Shown here: positions 1 to 7,133 of the stretch, one piece after another
Layout: the number at the start of each line of letters is the position of its first letter
Position numbering within the stretch: position 1 is the stretch's first letter
Notes under the pieces: model-generated
The model's database searches: none
Told to the model about the DNA's origin: nothing
What the model saw: only the letters and a program-made list of their open reading frames with translations
Translations under genes and position numbers: made by a program
DNA from: Pelagibacteraceae bacterium AG-447-N18
Lineage (GTDB): Bacteria > Pseudomonadota > Alphaproteobacteria > Pelagibacterales > Pelagibacteraceae
DNA: 41,791 bases
Reading direction: 5' to 3'
NCBI GenBank assembly: GCA_003212275.1
Contig: QCQE01000009.1
Coordinates: 1 to 41,791, forward strand

Positions 1-1387
1 GTTTTTGTCTTTCCTCTTTGGCAATATTTTTATAAATAAAATCAAATCCAAATCTTTTATATCCCTCAAAAGGATAATAATTAGATTTAATATCTATCAC
101 CCCATCTAAAACAGATAATTTCCATTCAAACTTATTTTTTTTCTCTCTTAATAATATTTTTCCTTTTGATGAAATCTTATATTCACCACTGGATAAAATT
201 TCACCTAAATCATTAATTCTTTGAAATTTTTTTTTTCCGAATTGATAATTAACTTTTCCATTTCCTCTGTAATCATTTAAAATTATTTCATTAGACTCTA
301 AATAAGCTGCTAATAATTTTGGGTCTGTATATCTTACTTTAGATGTAATCTCTTCATATTCTTTTTTATATACTTTTGTTAATGCATCTTTTTTTTTATT
401 ACTTTCTATCAATTTTTTATCTTTTTTTGAATTTTGAGCTGTAACTTTTCTTGTTTCTCTTTCTTGTAAAAGGTAATTTTTAGCTAATGCAGGATACTGA
501 GCATCTCCAGTCGGTTTTCTAAAATCTACAATTATACATTCTCCACCTGATAATTTTTTTTTAGTTGCATCTTTGTAACATCGTTGGATTGCAGTAAAAC
601 CATCGTAATAGTCACTATCGACAGATGAATATTCCCAGCCCCATGCATAAGGTTCTAATTCCAAAAGTAAAGGATGCAACATTAAATCTAAAATTTCTTT
701 TTCATAATTTAAATAAACTGCAAGAGCCATAGTTTTAATATCATCTTTGTTATATTTGCCGACTTTTGAATATTTTAAATATTTATTTTTTTTGATAAAA
801 TCTGGATCAGTCATAATGACTTTGTATAATTTATTTAACATCTCATCACTTTCGTCAATTTTTCCTGATGCTAAAATTTTCCTTTTTTGTCTTTCCTTAT
901 ATAAATAATTTTGCCCCTCATGCATGTTGGTATAATCTCCTAATTGATTTTGAAAATCTACAAATATACATTCACCATCAGATAGTTTTTTTTTCTTGGC
1001 ATGTTTATAACAAGCGTCTATTGCTTTCTTACCAGTAAATTTTGCAGTTAAACCATTTAGACTTTTTTTAGAAAATTCAAAACCCCATGCAAAGCTTCCT
1101 ATTGAGTTTATTTCCGGGTTCTTGGTTATTGTTTCTAAAATTTCATCATAATTTAAATAAACTGCCACAATAGATGTTTCAATTTTGTTTCCATTTTTTG
1201 GATTAACACCATTAAGAATTTTAGAAAAATATTTAGATTTTTCAAAAAACTTGGGGTCATTAATTATAACCCTTCTTAATTTATCTAAATTATCATCACT
1301 TTCGACTATCTGAGCATAACTGGCATGAATATTAAATGTAAACCCCAAAACTAAAATAATTAAAAGATTTGTAAACAATCGTCTCAT
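1..1387 (-). CDS. Exported protein of unknown function with internal tandem duplication (partial, C-terminus beyond window)
   Basis: The frame is open from an ATG at 1387 to the left window edge, giving at least 462 codons without a stop. Residues 1-25 form a signal peptide: MRR, a hydrophobic run LLIILVLGFTF, then a likely cleavage after Ala25 (ASYA/Q). Two similar units follow, about residues 30-170 and 180-325, offset by roughly 150 residues. Both carry, in order, a D-P-x-F segment, AVYLNY, AWG[FW]E[FY]S, CYK-x-A-x-KKKLS-x-GEC and VDF. The rest, about 326-462, is lysine-rich and shows no family I recognise. The conserved Cys pair per unit (CYK and GEC) suggests a disulfide in the periplasm; this is inference. 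The gene follows its own promoter region (1408-1480), which resembles the one upstream of the small-gene run at 1533-2876. The function is unknown. Confidence 0.85.
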   Translation of the reverse strand, partial: MRRLFTNLLIILVLGFTFNIHASYAQIVESDDNLDKLRRVIINDPKFFEKSKYFSKILNGVNPKNGNKIETSIVAVYLNYDEILETITKNPEINSIGSFAWGFEFSKKSLNGLTAKFTGKKAIDACYKHAKKKKLSDGECIFVDFQNQLGDYTNMHEGQNYLYKERQKRKILASGKIDESDEMLNKLYKVIMTDPDFIKKNKYLKYSKVGKYNKDDIKTMALAVYLNYEKEILDLMLHPLLLELEPYAWGWEYSSVDSDYYDGFTAIQRCYKDATKKKLSGGECIIVDFRKPTGDAQYPALAKNYLLQERETRKVTAQNSKKDKKLIESNKKKDALTKVYKKEYEEITSKVRYTDPKLLAAYLESNEIILNDYRGNGKVNYQFGKKKFQRINDLGEILSSGEYKISSKGKILLREKKNKFEWKLSVLDGVIDIKSNYYPFEGYKRFGFDFIYKNIAKEERQK

Positions 1388-1407
1388 GCCATTATTGTAT
1401 CAAATGA

Positions 1408-1480
1408 TTATAGGATATTATAGGATGAAACTTGTAACAAACTTGTACCTTTTGAAATTTTTTTAAAAAAAAAGCTCTGT
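1408..1480 (-). promoter_or_regulatory. Promoter region with 11-bp-period direct repeats, copy A
   Basis: On the minus strand, upstream of the exported-protein gene, ACAGAGC and an A/T run (1455-1480) precede two copies of TACAAGTTT eleven bases apart (plus strand AAACTTGTA at 1428-1436 and 1439-1447). Two TATAAT-like hexamers within CCTATAATATCCTATAAT follow. The same arrangement occurs at 2887-2949. The repeats would lie around the -35 element and spacer, so they may be regulator half-sites one helical turn apart. That role is inferred. Confidence 0.5.
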
Positions 1481-1532
1481 CAAGTATAGATCCATCGCTA
1501 ATTTGTACGATCGTGTAGTTGATTTTATTCAT

Positions 1533-1829
1533 TTATCTAACTAATGAATTAGCTACATAGGAAATCAAGGTTATTATCATTATCCAAAACCAAAATTTAT
1601 TAAAGCTTTGATTGTTAAATTTAAATTTATTAAAAACAAAAGATAAAACCAAAGCAATGATAGTTGGCGGAGCCACATAACCAATTGCAAAAGCAAAAGC
1701 CTGTCCACCACTTAAACCTAAGCCTATAATATGTGAAAATTCAAAAATAAAAATCAAAATCGAAATTAAGATAGCGCCAAATAATGAGATTTGGTTAAAG
1801 TTAATTAAATCTTTATTATTTTTTGTCAT
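1533..1829 (-). CDS. Small membrane protein, unknown family
   Basis: This is a 98-residue protein with about three predicted membrane helices, roughly residues 13-33, 43-64 and 78-95. It is rich in Phe, Ile and Leu. The short N-terminus MTKNNKDLINFNQ is polar and there is no cleavable signal. It starts 12 bases after the stop of the preceding exported-protein gene, so it is probably the last gene of the small-gene operon 1533-2876. I do not recognise a family. The coding call rests on the uninterrupted frame, the clear hydrophobic periodicity and the tight operon spacing. Confidence 0.6.
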   Translation of the reverse strand: MTKNNKDLINFNQISLFGAILISILIFIFEFSHIIGLGLSGGQAFAFAIGYVAPPTIIALVLSFVFNKFKFNNQSFNKFWFWIMIITLISYVANSLVR

Positions 1830-1841
1830 TTAAATAACAGC

Positions 1842-2285
1842 CTATTTTTCTTTACATTTACTTTCGCCTAACCTCTTAATTTTATCATTCATTTTATATT
1901 TTGCATAAAAAATTTCTGCCTTAGTTTTTTCTAAAGCCACACCAGTATTGTCTGCTTTGGATTGTTTTATAATAGTATCTAATTCTTTATCTGTTAAATC
2001 AATTTGTAGGACAACTAGCCTATTTTCTTCAATAATATAGAAATATCTTATTTGTACCTTTTGTTTTAGATAAACTGTTCCCCACTCATAAGTTTTTTGG
2101 CCAGTATTGTGTTTTGAGGCTCTTCCTATAATTTCATTACCAAAAAATTTAACTTTAATTGGATTACTTTTAGTTATTTCAAAATTTTTAATTTTTGGGT
2201 CATTACATTTATAAAATGTCTTAGAGGAAGCCTCAAGTGAAATTGGAACTAATAAAAACAAGATTATCACTACTATTCTTTTCAT
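1842..2285 (-). CDS. Small exported protein, unknown function
   Basis: The 147-residue product begins with a good signal peptide (MKRIVVIILFLLVPISLEASS, cleavage probably near Ala19-Ser20). The mature part has one Cys near its start (FYKC) and one near its end (ESKCKEK), which could form a disulfide in the periplasm. The middle reads like a beta-rich domain (TYEWGTVYLKQKVQIRYFYI) and the C-terminal third is helical and charged. The ATG overlaps the upstream gene's TGA in an ATGA tetranucleotide (2285-2282), implying translational coupling. No family is recognised. Confidence 0.65.
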   Translation of the reverse strand: MKRIVVIILFLLVPISLEASSKTFYKCNDPKIKNFEITKSNPIKVKFFGNEIIGRASKHNTGQKTYEWGTVYLKQKVQIRYFYIIEENRLVVLQIDLTDKELDTIIKQSKADNTGVALEKTKAEIFYAKYKMNDKIKRLGESKCKEK

Positions 2286-2572
2286 TTAACTAAATACTCT
2301 CTAAATAGATTTTTAAACTTATCATTCCATTTTTTCTTAGCTTTATCATATGTCTTTGTTTTACCATATCGATAGCCTAAAGATCCAGGTATAGATCTTA
2401 TACATTTTGGACAATTAATAAATTCAAACTCTTGTGACCAAGGATCAGATGGTTCTAAATCTTTAGCAAAGAACTCATATCCTCTTATTTTATCATTCTT
2501 ACTTCCACACTCGGGGCATATGAATAACTGAAAGTGAATAGTTCCTTTATCGTCTTTAAAATAAGTTGTCAT
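2282..2572 (-). CDS. Small zinc-ribbon-like protein
   Basis: The 96-residue protein carries CPEC near residue 19 and CPKC near residue 54, separated by about 30 residues. That spacing is typical of a zinc ribbon. The C-terminus is basic and aromatic (KKKWNDKFKNLFREYLVK). No signal peptide is seen, so a cytoplasmic protein is likely. Its ATG overlaps the stop of the 59-residue membrane protein upstream, and its TGA overlaps the next ATG, so it sits in the middle of an ATGA chain. Zinc binding is a reasonable inference; a nucleic-acid or protein partner cannot be told from the sequence. Confidence 0.65.
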   Translation of the reverse strand: MTTYFKDDKGTIHFQLFICPECGSKNDKIRGYEFFAKDLEPSDPWSQEFEFINCPKCIRSIPGSLGYRYGKTKTYDKAKKKWNDKFKNLFREYLVK

Positions 2573-2748
2573 ATGAAAAAAAGCGCTCTACCCCAACTAA
2601 AAATAAACCATACTATAAAACCCATACAAAAAAGCCATATTATAAATGCAATTAGCTTTTGAATATTTTTCTCTTTTTCTTCTCTCTTCTTTGTTTGAAG
2701 AGGTGTTTCTATTTTTGGAATCCTCTTAAATTTAAATTTTTTTTTCAT
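2569..2748 (-). CDS. 59-residue single-pass membrane protein
   Basis: On the minus strand an ATG at 2748 opens a 59-codon frame ending with TGA at 2571-2569. Residues 1-31 are strongly basic and charged (KKKFKFKRIPK, then KKREEKEK). Residues 32-52 form one hydrophobic segment containing three Trp (LIAFIIWLFCMGFIVWFIF). By the positive-inside rule the N-terminus should face the cytoplasm. Both ends are joined to neighbours by ATGA overlaps: the upstream stop at 2747-2745 overlaps its start, and its own stop overlaps the zinc-ribbon ATG. This chaining is the main argument that it is real. No family is recognised. Confidence 0.55.
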   Translation of the reverse strand: MKKKFKFKRIPKIETPLQTKKREEKEKNIQKLIAFIIWLFCMGFIVWFIFSWGRALFFI

Positions 2749-2876
2749 TCAGACTTTGAAATTTCTGATGATGTTGCTCTCAAAGTTTTTGCTGATGTTG
2801 GTACTACTTTTGATGAAACTTTGGCAATCACAATCAAGCAAATGAATAAAATTGCAAAACCTTTCGTAAGATTCAT
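2745..2876 (-). CDS. 43-residue membrane or secreted peptide, first gene of the small-gene run
   Basis: The ATG at 2876 opens a 43-codon frame ending with TGA at 2747-2745. After a short N-terminus, MNLTKG, comes a hydrophobic stretch (FAILFICLIVIAKV) and a Ser/Thr/Ala-rich tail. This fits either a small membrane-anchored peptide or a signal peptide with a very short mature part. Its stop overlaps the next start (ATGA), as with the two genes after it, and it lies directly behind the promoter-like block at 2887-2949. Short length makes it uncertain, but position and chaining support it. Confidence 0.45.
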   Translation of the reverse strand: MNLTKGFAILFICLIVIAKVSSKVVPTSAKTLRATSSEISKSE

Positions 2877-2886
2877 ATTATGGGAT

Positions 2887-2949
2887 TTTATAGGATAACT
2901 AGGACCAAACTAGGATTAAATTAAAAATTTTTAAAAAATATAGCTCTGT
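2887..2949 (-). promoter_or_regulatory. Promoter region with 11-bp-period direct repeats, copy B
   Basis: Read on the minus strand, ACAGAGCT and an A/T run (2926-2949) precede two copies of TCCTAGTT eleven bases apart (plus strand AACTAGGA at 2897-2904 and 2908-2915). ATCCTATAAAAT, a good -10 match, follows, and the first ATG is at 2876. The order and spacing match copy A at 1408-1480, although the repeat sequence differs. Confidence 0.5.
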
Positions 2950-2993
2950 TTTTTAGTTGAATTTTAATATTATACTTATAAAACCTTGCTCAC

Positions 2994-3083
2994 GGAGAGA
3001 TGGCTGAGCGGTTGAAAGCACCGGTCTTGAAAACCGGCAAAGGGGCAACTCTTTCCTGGGTTCGAATCCCAGTCTCTCCGCCA
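2994..3083 (+). tRNA. tRNA-Ser (anticodon TGA)
   Basis: The acceptor stem GGAGAGA pairs with TCTCTCC, followed by G and an encoded CCA. The anticodon loop CTTGAAA gives anticodon TGA, reading UCA codons. A long variable arm, as expected for tRNA-Ser, lies between the anticodon stem and the T arm GGTTCGAATCC. An AT-rich region with TATACT and TATAAA precedes the gene. It borders the accessory-looking block at 1-2949. Confidence 0.97.
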
Positions 3084-3091
3084 TAAATTTA

Positions 3092-3349
3092 TTAATATTT
3101 AAAATTTTTAAATAAATTATTAATTTTATTATCCTCAAATTCTATATTGGTTTTTAAACCATTATAAAAATTGTATAGGTTATTATCATCTATTTCTAAG
3201 AATTTTATTAATTCATTTAAATCCTCAACATTTAATTGATCTAAGTATTTATTAGTGAAAGCTCCTAGAAGTTTATCCATTTCTTTCGTACCGCGATAAT
3301 TTGATCTGTATATAATTTTTTTTTTTATTTGTTCTATATCAGTAGTCAT
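3092..3349 (-). CDS. sdhE: SdhE-family FAD assembly factor
   Basis: This 85-residue protein belongs to the SdhE/Sdh5 (DUF339, formerly CptB/YgfY) family, which helps attach FAD covalently to the succinate dehydrogenase flavoprotein in the cytoplasm. The family's RGxxE motif is clear: R19-G20-T21-K22-E23, followed by MDKLLGAF. The rest is the usual helical bundle ending in a basic tail, and the length is normal. It is divergent from recG with only 22 bp between the start codons. Its 3' end stops 8 bp from the convergent tRNA-Ser. Next to recG is a common place for this gene in alphaproteobacteria. Confidence 0.88.
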   Translation of the reverse strand: MTTDIEQIKKKIIYRSNYRGTKEMDKLLGAFTNKYLDQLNVEDLNELIKFLEIDDNNLYNFYNGLKTNIEFEDNKINNLFKNFKY

Positions 3350-3371
3350 AATAGGAATATAATATTAGTTT

Positions 3372-5423
3372 ATGGATATTAAAAGAAATTATGAATATTT
3401 ATTATCTGACTTAAAATCTCTTAAAGGTGTTGGTCTTAAAACATCAAATTTATTAAAAAGAAAAAAAATTAATAGTATTTTTGATCTATTATGGAAATTA
3501 CCAAAATCCTATACGGATAGAAGTTTGTCATCAAAAATTAAAAATTTAAAAATAGATGAAGTACAAACTATAACTATAATTCCTCAAAAATATTCGTTTC
3601 CAAGAGTAAAAAACTTACCAAATCGAGTTTTATGTAAAGATGAAACTGGTGAAATAGATTGTGTTTTTTTTAACAGCTACGAGGGATATATTAAAAAAAT
3701 ATTACCTATTGGAAAAGAAGTAACAATTAGTGGTAAAATTAAACACTTTCGAAATAAATATCAATTAACAAATCCTAAGTATATTTCAGAAGACTCATCT
3801 ATCATAAAACAAAAGCATAATAGCTATTCATTAACTGAGGGAATTAGTGAAAAGGTTTATAATAAAATAATATTACAAATTATTAAAAATTTGCCAAAAA
3901 TTGATGAGTGGCACTCAAAAGATATATTAAAAAATTTTGATAATATTGGTTGGAATGACTCAATCAAGAAATTACATGAACCAGAAAATATTGGTAAATT
4001 TAAAGAAAATTTCTATCAAAGACTCGCTTTTGATGAAATTTTTTCAACTTTTTTGGTTAATTCAGAAATTAGAAAAAAGATCAAAAAGATTAAAAAAACA
4101 AAGAAAAAATTTGATATTAAAAAACAAAATAAAATAATATCCAAATTAGATTTTTCCTTAACCAGTGATCAAACCAAAACATTAAATGAGATTAACGATG
4201 ATTTGTGCTCAGACAACAAGATGTTCAGATTACTTCAGGGTGATGTTGGCAGTGGTAAAACAATAGTAGCATTGTTATCTGCACTCAATACTATCAATTC
4301 TGATTTTCAAGTAGCAGTAATGGCTCCTACCGAAATATTATCAAGACAGCATTTTTTATTAGCAAAAAAAATATTTCCAAAAAATATTAATATAGAATTA
4401 CTCTCTGGAAAATCATCATACAAAGACAAAAAAAAGATTTTAAATAAACTTATTAAAAAAGAGATTGATATTATTTTTGGAACACACGCCTTATTTCAAA
4501 AAAAAGTAGAATTCAAAAAACTAGGTTTAATAATAATTGATGAACAACATAAATTTGGAGTTAGTCAGAGAAAAAAGTTATCTGATAAAGCTGGGAAAGA
4601 TTGTGATGTTCTTTTAATGACAGCAACACCAATTCCACGAACATTAACAATGACTATTTATGGAGATATGGATCTTTCAATTATACGAGAAAAGCCGAAT
4701 AACCGAAAACCTGTTAAAACTTATAGTAAAATTGAAAGTAAGATTGAGGATGTTATTAAATTCATCAAGAAAGAAATACGACTTGGAAATCAAATTTTTT
4801 GGGTATGCCCTCTAATAGAAGAATCTAAAAAAATTGATCATTCTTCAGCAATTAAAAAATCTGAATACCTAAAAAAAATTTTTCCAAATGAGGTTTATTT
4901 ACTCCATGGAAAAACAACCATTGAGGAAAAAGAGAAAATCTTAAACAAATTTTTAAGAAATGAATTTAAGATATTAGTATCAACTACCATCATTGAAGTT
5001 GGTATAGATTTTCCTAATGCAAATGTAATTATAATAGAAAATGCAAATAAGTTTGGTTTGTCTCAATTACATCAACTTAGAGGGAGAGTTGGAAGAGGCA
5101 ATAAACAGTCCTCATGTATATTAATGTTTAAGTCAAATCTAAGTGAAAATGCTAAAAAAAGAATTAATATATTAAAAGACTCTAATGATGGATTTGAAAT
5201 ATCTGAAGAGGATATGAAATTAAGAGGTTTTGGAGATATTCTAGGTTTTAAACAAAGTGGAATCAAAAACTTTAAATTGGCAGATCCAATACATAATCAT
5301 AATCTTTTTATTTTAGCTGAAAAAGAAATTAAAAGAATTGAAAATGAAAAAGAAGATATAGGGAAATTTAAACCATTAATTAAATTATATGATCGTGCAG
5401 ATATAATTAACGATATAGCTTAA
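3372..5423 (+). CDS. recG: ATP-dependent DNA helicase RecG
   Basis: The 683-residue protein is a normal-length RecG, which unwinds and regresses stalled forks and branch-migrates Holliday junctions. An N-terminal wedge/OB-fold region (about 1-200, including DETGEIDCVFFNSYEGYIKK) precedes the helicase core. Core motifs are Walker A GDVGSGKT at 290-297, the DEQH box at 390-393 followed by KFG, MTATPIPRT shortly after, and the RGRVGRG arginine-finger motif near 570. The C-terminal RecG wedge-contact region with RGFGDILGFKQSG is intact. Its promoter must lie in the 22-bp gap or within sdhE. The last codons overlap the convergent DUF502 gene by 4 bases. Confidence 0.97.
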   Translation: MDIKRNYEYLLSDLKSLKGVGLKTSNLLKRKKINSIFDLLWKLPKSYTDRSLSSKIKNLKIDEVQTITIIPQKYSFPRVKNLPNRVLCKDETGEIDCVFFNSYEGYIKKILPIGKEVTISGKIKHFRNKYQLTNPKYISEDSSIIKQKHNSYSLTEGISEKVYNKIILQIIKNLPKIDEWHSKDILKNFDNIGWNDSIKKLHEPENIGKFKENFYQRLAFDEIFSTFLVNSEIRKKIKKIKKTKKKFDIKKQNKIISKLDFSLTSDQTKTLNEINDDLCSDNKMFRLLQGDVGSGKTIVALLSALNTINSDFQVAVMAPTEILSRQHFLLAKKIFPKNINIELLSGKSSYKDKKKILNKLIKKEIDIIFGTHALFQKKVEFKKLGLIIIDEQHKFGVSQRKKLSDKAGKDCDVLLMTATPIPRTLTMTIYGDMDLSIIREKPNNRKPVKTYSKIESKIEDVIKFIKKEIRLGNQIFWVCPLIEESKKIDHSSAIKKSEYLKKIFPNEVYLLHGKTTIEEKEKILNKFLRNEFKILVSTTIIEVGIDFPNANVIIIENANKFGLSQLHQLRGRVGRGNKQSSCILMFKSNLSENAKKRINILKDSNDGFEISEEDMKLRGFGDILGFKQSGIKNFKLADPIHNHNLFILAEKEIKRIENEKEDIGKFKPLIKLYDRADIINDIA

Positions 5424-6040
5424 TTATTACCTGTGGATGTGCCTGCAGAAACAATAAATTTAGATGCCTCTTCGAATGTCATATTTAGATATATAACTTC
5501 ATCTATAGGGAACATAAGTAAAAAACCACTTGTAGGATTTGGCGTCGTTGGAACAAAAACGTTTATTAATTTTTTATTTGTTTTTTCAGCCATCTCTCCT
5601 TTATTTTCTTTTGTTGCAAATCCAACAGCCCAAACACCTTTTCTTGGATATTCTACTAAAACAACACTTTTTTTATCCTTTTCATCTTTATTAGAGAAAG
5701 TTTCTGTCATTTGAACTATCGCCGAATAAATAGTTCTTAAAACAGGAATTCTTTTAAATAAATCGTCAATAATTTTAAGAATTCGTTTACCTAAAAAGGA
5801 TAGCGATAAGCCTCCAACAACAGTTATAAAAACAACGGAAATAATTATTTCTATTCCAGGTATTGCATAAGGTAAGTAGTTATTAGGATTTATATTTTCT
5901 GGGATTATTTTAGAAGAAATTCCAATTAAAATTTTACTTAAATATAAAGTAAAACCAATAGGAATTAATACCACTACACCCGTTATAAAATAATTTCTAA
6001 GAATAAGAGTAATTGATCGTTTTTTTTTATTCTTTTTCAT
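5420..6040 (-). CDS. DUF502 family membrane protein
   Basis: The 206-residue protein has a basic N-terminus (KKNKKKRS) and two membrane helices, about 16-38 and 56-80. A soluble domain follows with the DUF502 signature VPTTPNPTSGFLLMFP near residues 163-178 and then DEVIYLNMTFEEASKFIVSAG. The family is widespread in proteobacteria and has no settled biochemical role. The gene converges on recG with a 4-base overlap and faces away from the M48 protease gene. A possible 25-codon membrane peptide lies just upstream (6046-6123). Confidence 0.85.
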   Translation of the reverse strand: MKKNKKKRSITLILRNYFITGVVVLIPIGFTLYLSKILIGISSKIIPENINPNNYLPYAIPGIEIIISVVFITVVGGLSLSFLGKRILKIIDDLFKRIPVLRTIYSAIVQMTETFSNKDEKDKKSVVLVEYPRKGVWAVGFATKENKGEMAEKTNKKLINVFVPTTPNPTSGFLLMFPIDEVIYLNMTFEEASKFIVSAGTSTGNN

Positions 6041-6045
6041 AAAAT

Positions 6046-6123
6046 TTATTTAAAACTCGAGTAAACTACAAAAGAAATCGCAATAATAAATAAAAATACT
6101 AATATTTTATTATTTAGATTCAT
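6046..6123 (-). CDS. Possible 25-residue single-helix membrane peptide
   Basis: A minus-strand ATG at 6123 opens MNLNNKILVFLFIIAISFVV, then YSSFK and TAA at 6048-6046, five bases before the DUF502 start codon. The polar N-terminus, one 15-17-residue hydrophobic run and short polar tail match a minimal membrane peptide. There is no strong ribosome-binding site. It could equally be untranslated leader. Confidence 0.25.
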   Translation of the reverse strand: MNLNNKILVFLFIIAISFVVYSSFK

Positions 6124-6153
6124 TTTAAAATATATTATCAATGATAATTAAAA

Positions 6154-6975
6154 ATGGATAGAAGAAAATTCTTAACGTATGTTGGTTGTACTTGTTGTAG
6201 TTTGGCTCTGAATTCATGTGCTACTGCACCAATCACTGATCGAAAACAATTAAAACTAATCTCTGAGACCAAATTAAATGCTCGGGCAGCCCAAATTTTT
6301 GAAAAAATTAAAGAAAAAGAAAAACTTATAACAGGACCAAAACTTGTTCAAATTAAAGAAATTGGGAAAAGAATGGAAAATTCCATAGGAGAATATTTTT
6401 ATCAATCTAAACTTGATGACCCAACAATTGGTTTTGATTGGGAATATATATTAATTGATAAAAAAAATATGAGAAATGCATTTTGTATGCCAGGAGGTAA
6501 AATTGCAGTTTTTTCAGGCATATTAGAAGTAACCAAAACTACTGACGGATTGGCTGCTGTCATGGGTCATGAAATTGCTCATGCTGTAGCTAAACACTCC
6601 GTAGAACGAGCAAGTAGAAGCGTTGCTATAAACGTGGGCACAAATATCGTTGATGTATTGTCTGGTGGAAAATTATCTCAAGTTAATAGAACAACCGGAA
6701 TGAATACTATTGGTATGGTTTCTCAACTGGGAATAATGAATCCTTTTAACAGAAAGCAAGAAACTGAAGCTGACTACTTGGGTATGATTTTTGCCTCTTT
6801 ATCTGGTTACGATATTAGAGAAACACCTAAAATTTGGGAAAGGATGAAAAAATTTAATAAGGGTAAAAAACAATCTGAATTTCTTAGTACGCACCCCTCA
6901 CCTGACAATCGAATAAAAAAAATAAACGAGTGGACTAATAGTATAATTTTAGATTACCCACCAATTAAAACATAA
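6154..6975 (+). CDS. M48 family zinc metalloprotease, lipoprotein
   Basis: This 273-residue peptidase resembles the BepA/LoiP/Oma1-like group of periplasmic M48 proteases that handle outer-membrane protein quality control. The N-terminus MDRRKFL followed by a hydrophobic stretch ends in a lipobox, L19-N20-S21-C22, so the protein should be lipid-anchored; the RR pair hints at Tat export. The catalytic motif is H139-E140-I141-A142-H143, with the third ligand in E203-T204-E205-A206-D207. THPSPDNRIKKI near the C-terminus is also a family hallmark. It has no TPR extension, unlike BepA. It is monocistronic and followed by tRNA-Lys on the other strand. Confidence 0.92.
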   Translation: MDRRKFLTYVGCTCCSLALNSCATAPITDRKQLKLISETKLNARAAQIFEKIKEKEKLITGPKLVQIKEIGKRMENSIGEYFYQSKLDDPTIGFDWEYILIDKKNMRNAFCMPGGKIAVFSGILEVTKTTDGLAAVMGHEIAHAVAKHSVERASRSVAINVGTNIVDVLSGGKLSQVNRTTGMNTIGMVSQLGIMNPFNRKQETEADYLGMIFASLSGYDIRETPKIWERMKKFNKGKKQSEFLSTHPSPDNRIKKINEWTNSIILDYPPIKT

Positions 6976-6986
6976 ACATTAATTAA

Positions 6987-7062
<76 letters not shown>

Positions 7063-7133
7063 AAAATTACTTCGTATATACATATTTATTTTAATATTTC
7101 AAATAGGAATTGATGAGACATATAGTTTCTTTA

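Noticed and set aside
2659..2898. 79-codon plus-strand frame
   Set aside because: It is antisense to two minus-strand short genes whose ATGA overlaps and promoter give better support.
1..2993. Integrated mobile element at tRNA-Ser
   Set aside because: No integrase, transposase or repeat of the tRNA 3' end is visible within the window, so an island boundary cannot be claimed.
2953..3138. 61-codon minus-strand frame
   Set aside because: It runs through the antisense strand of tRNA-Ser and into sdhE; the peptide (GFEPRKELPLCRFSRPV) is the familiar translation of a tRNA complement.
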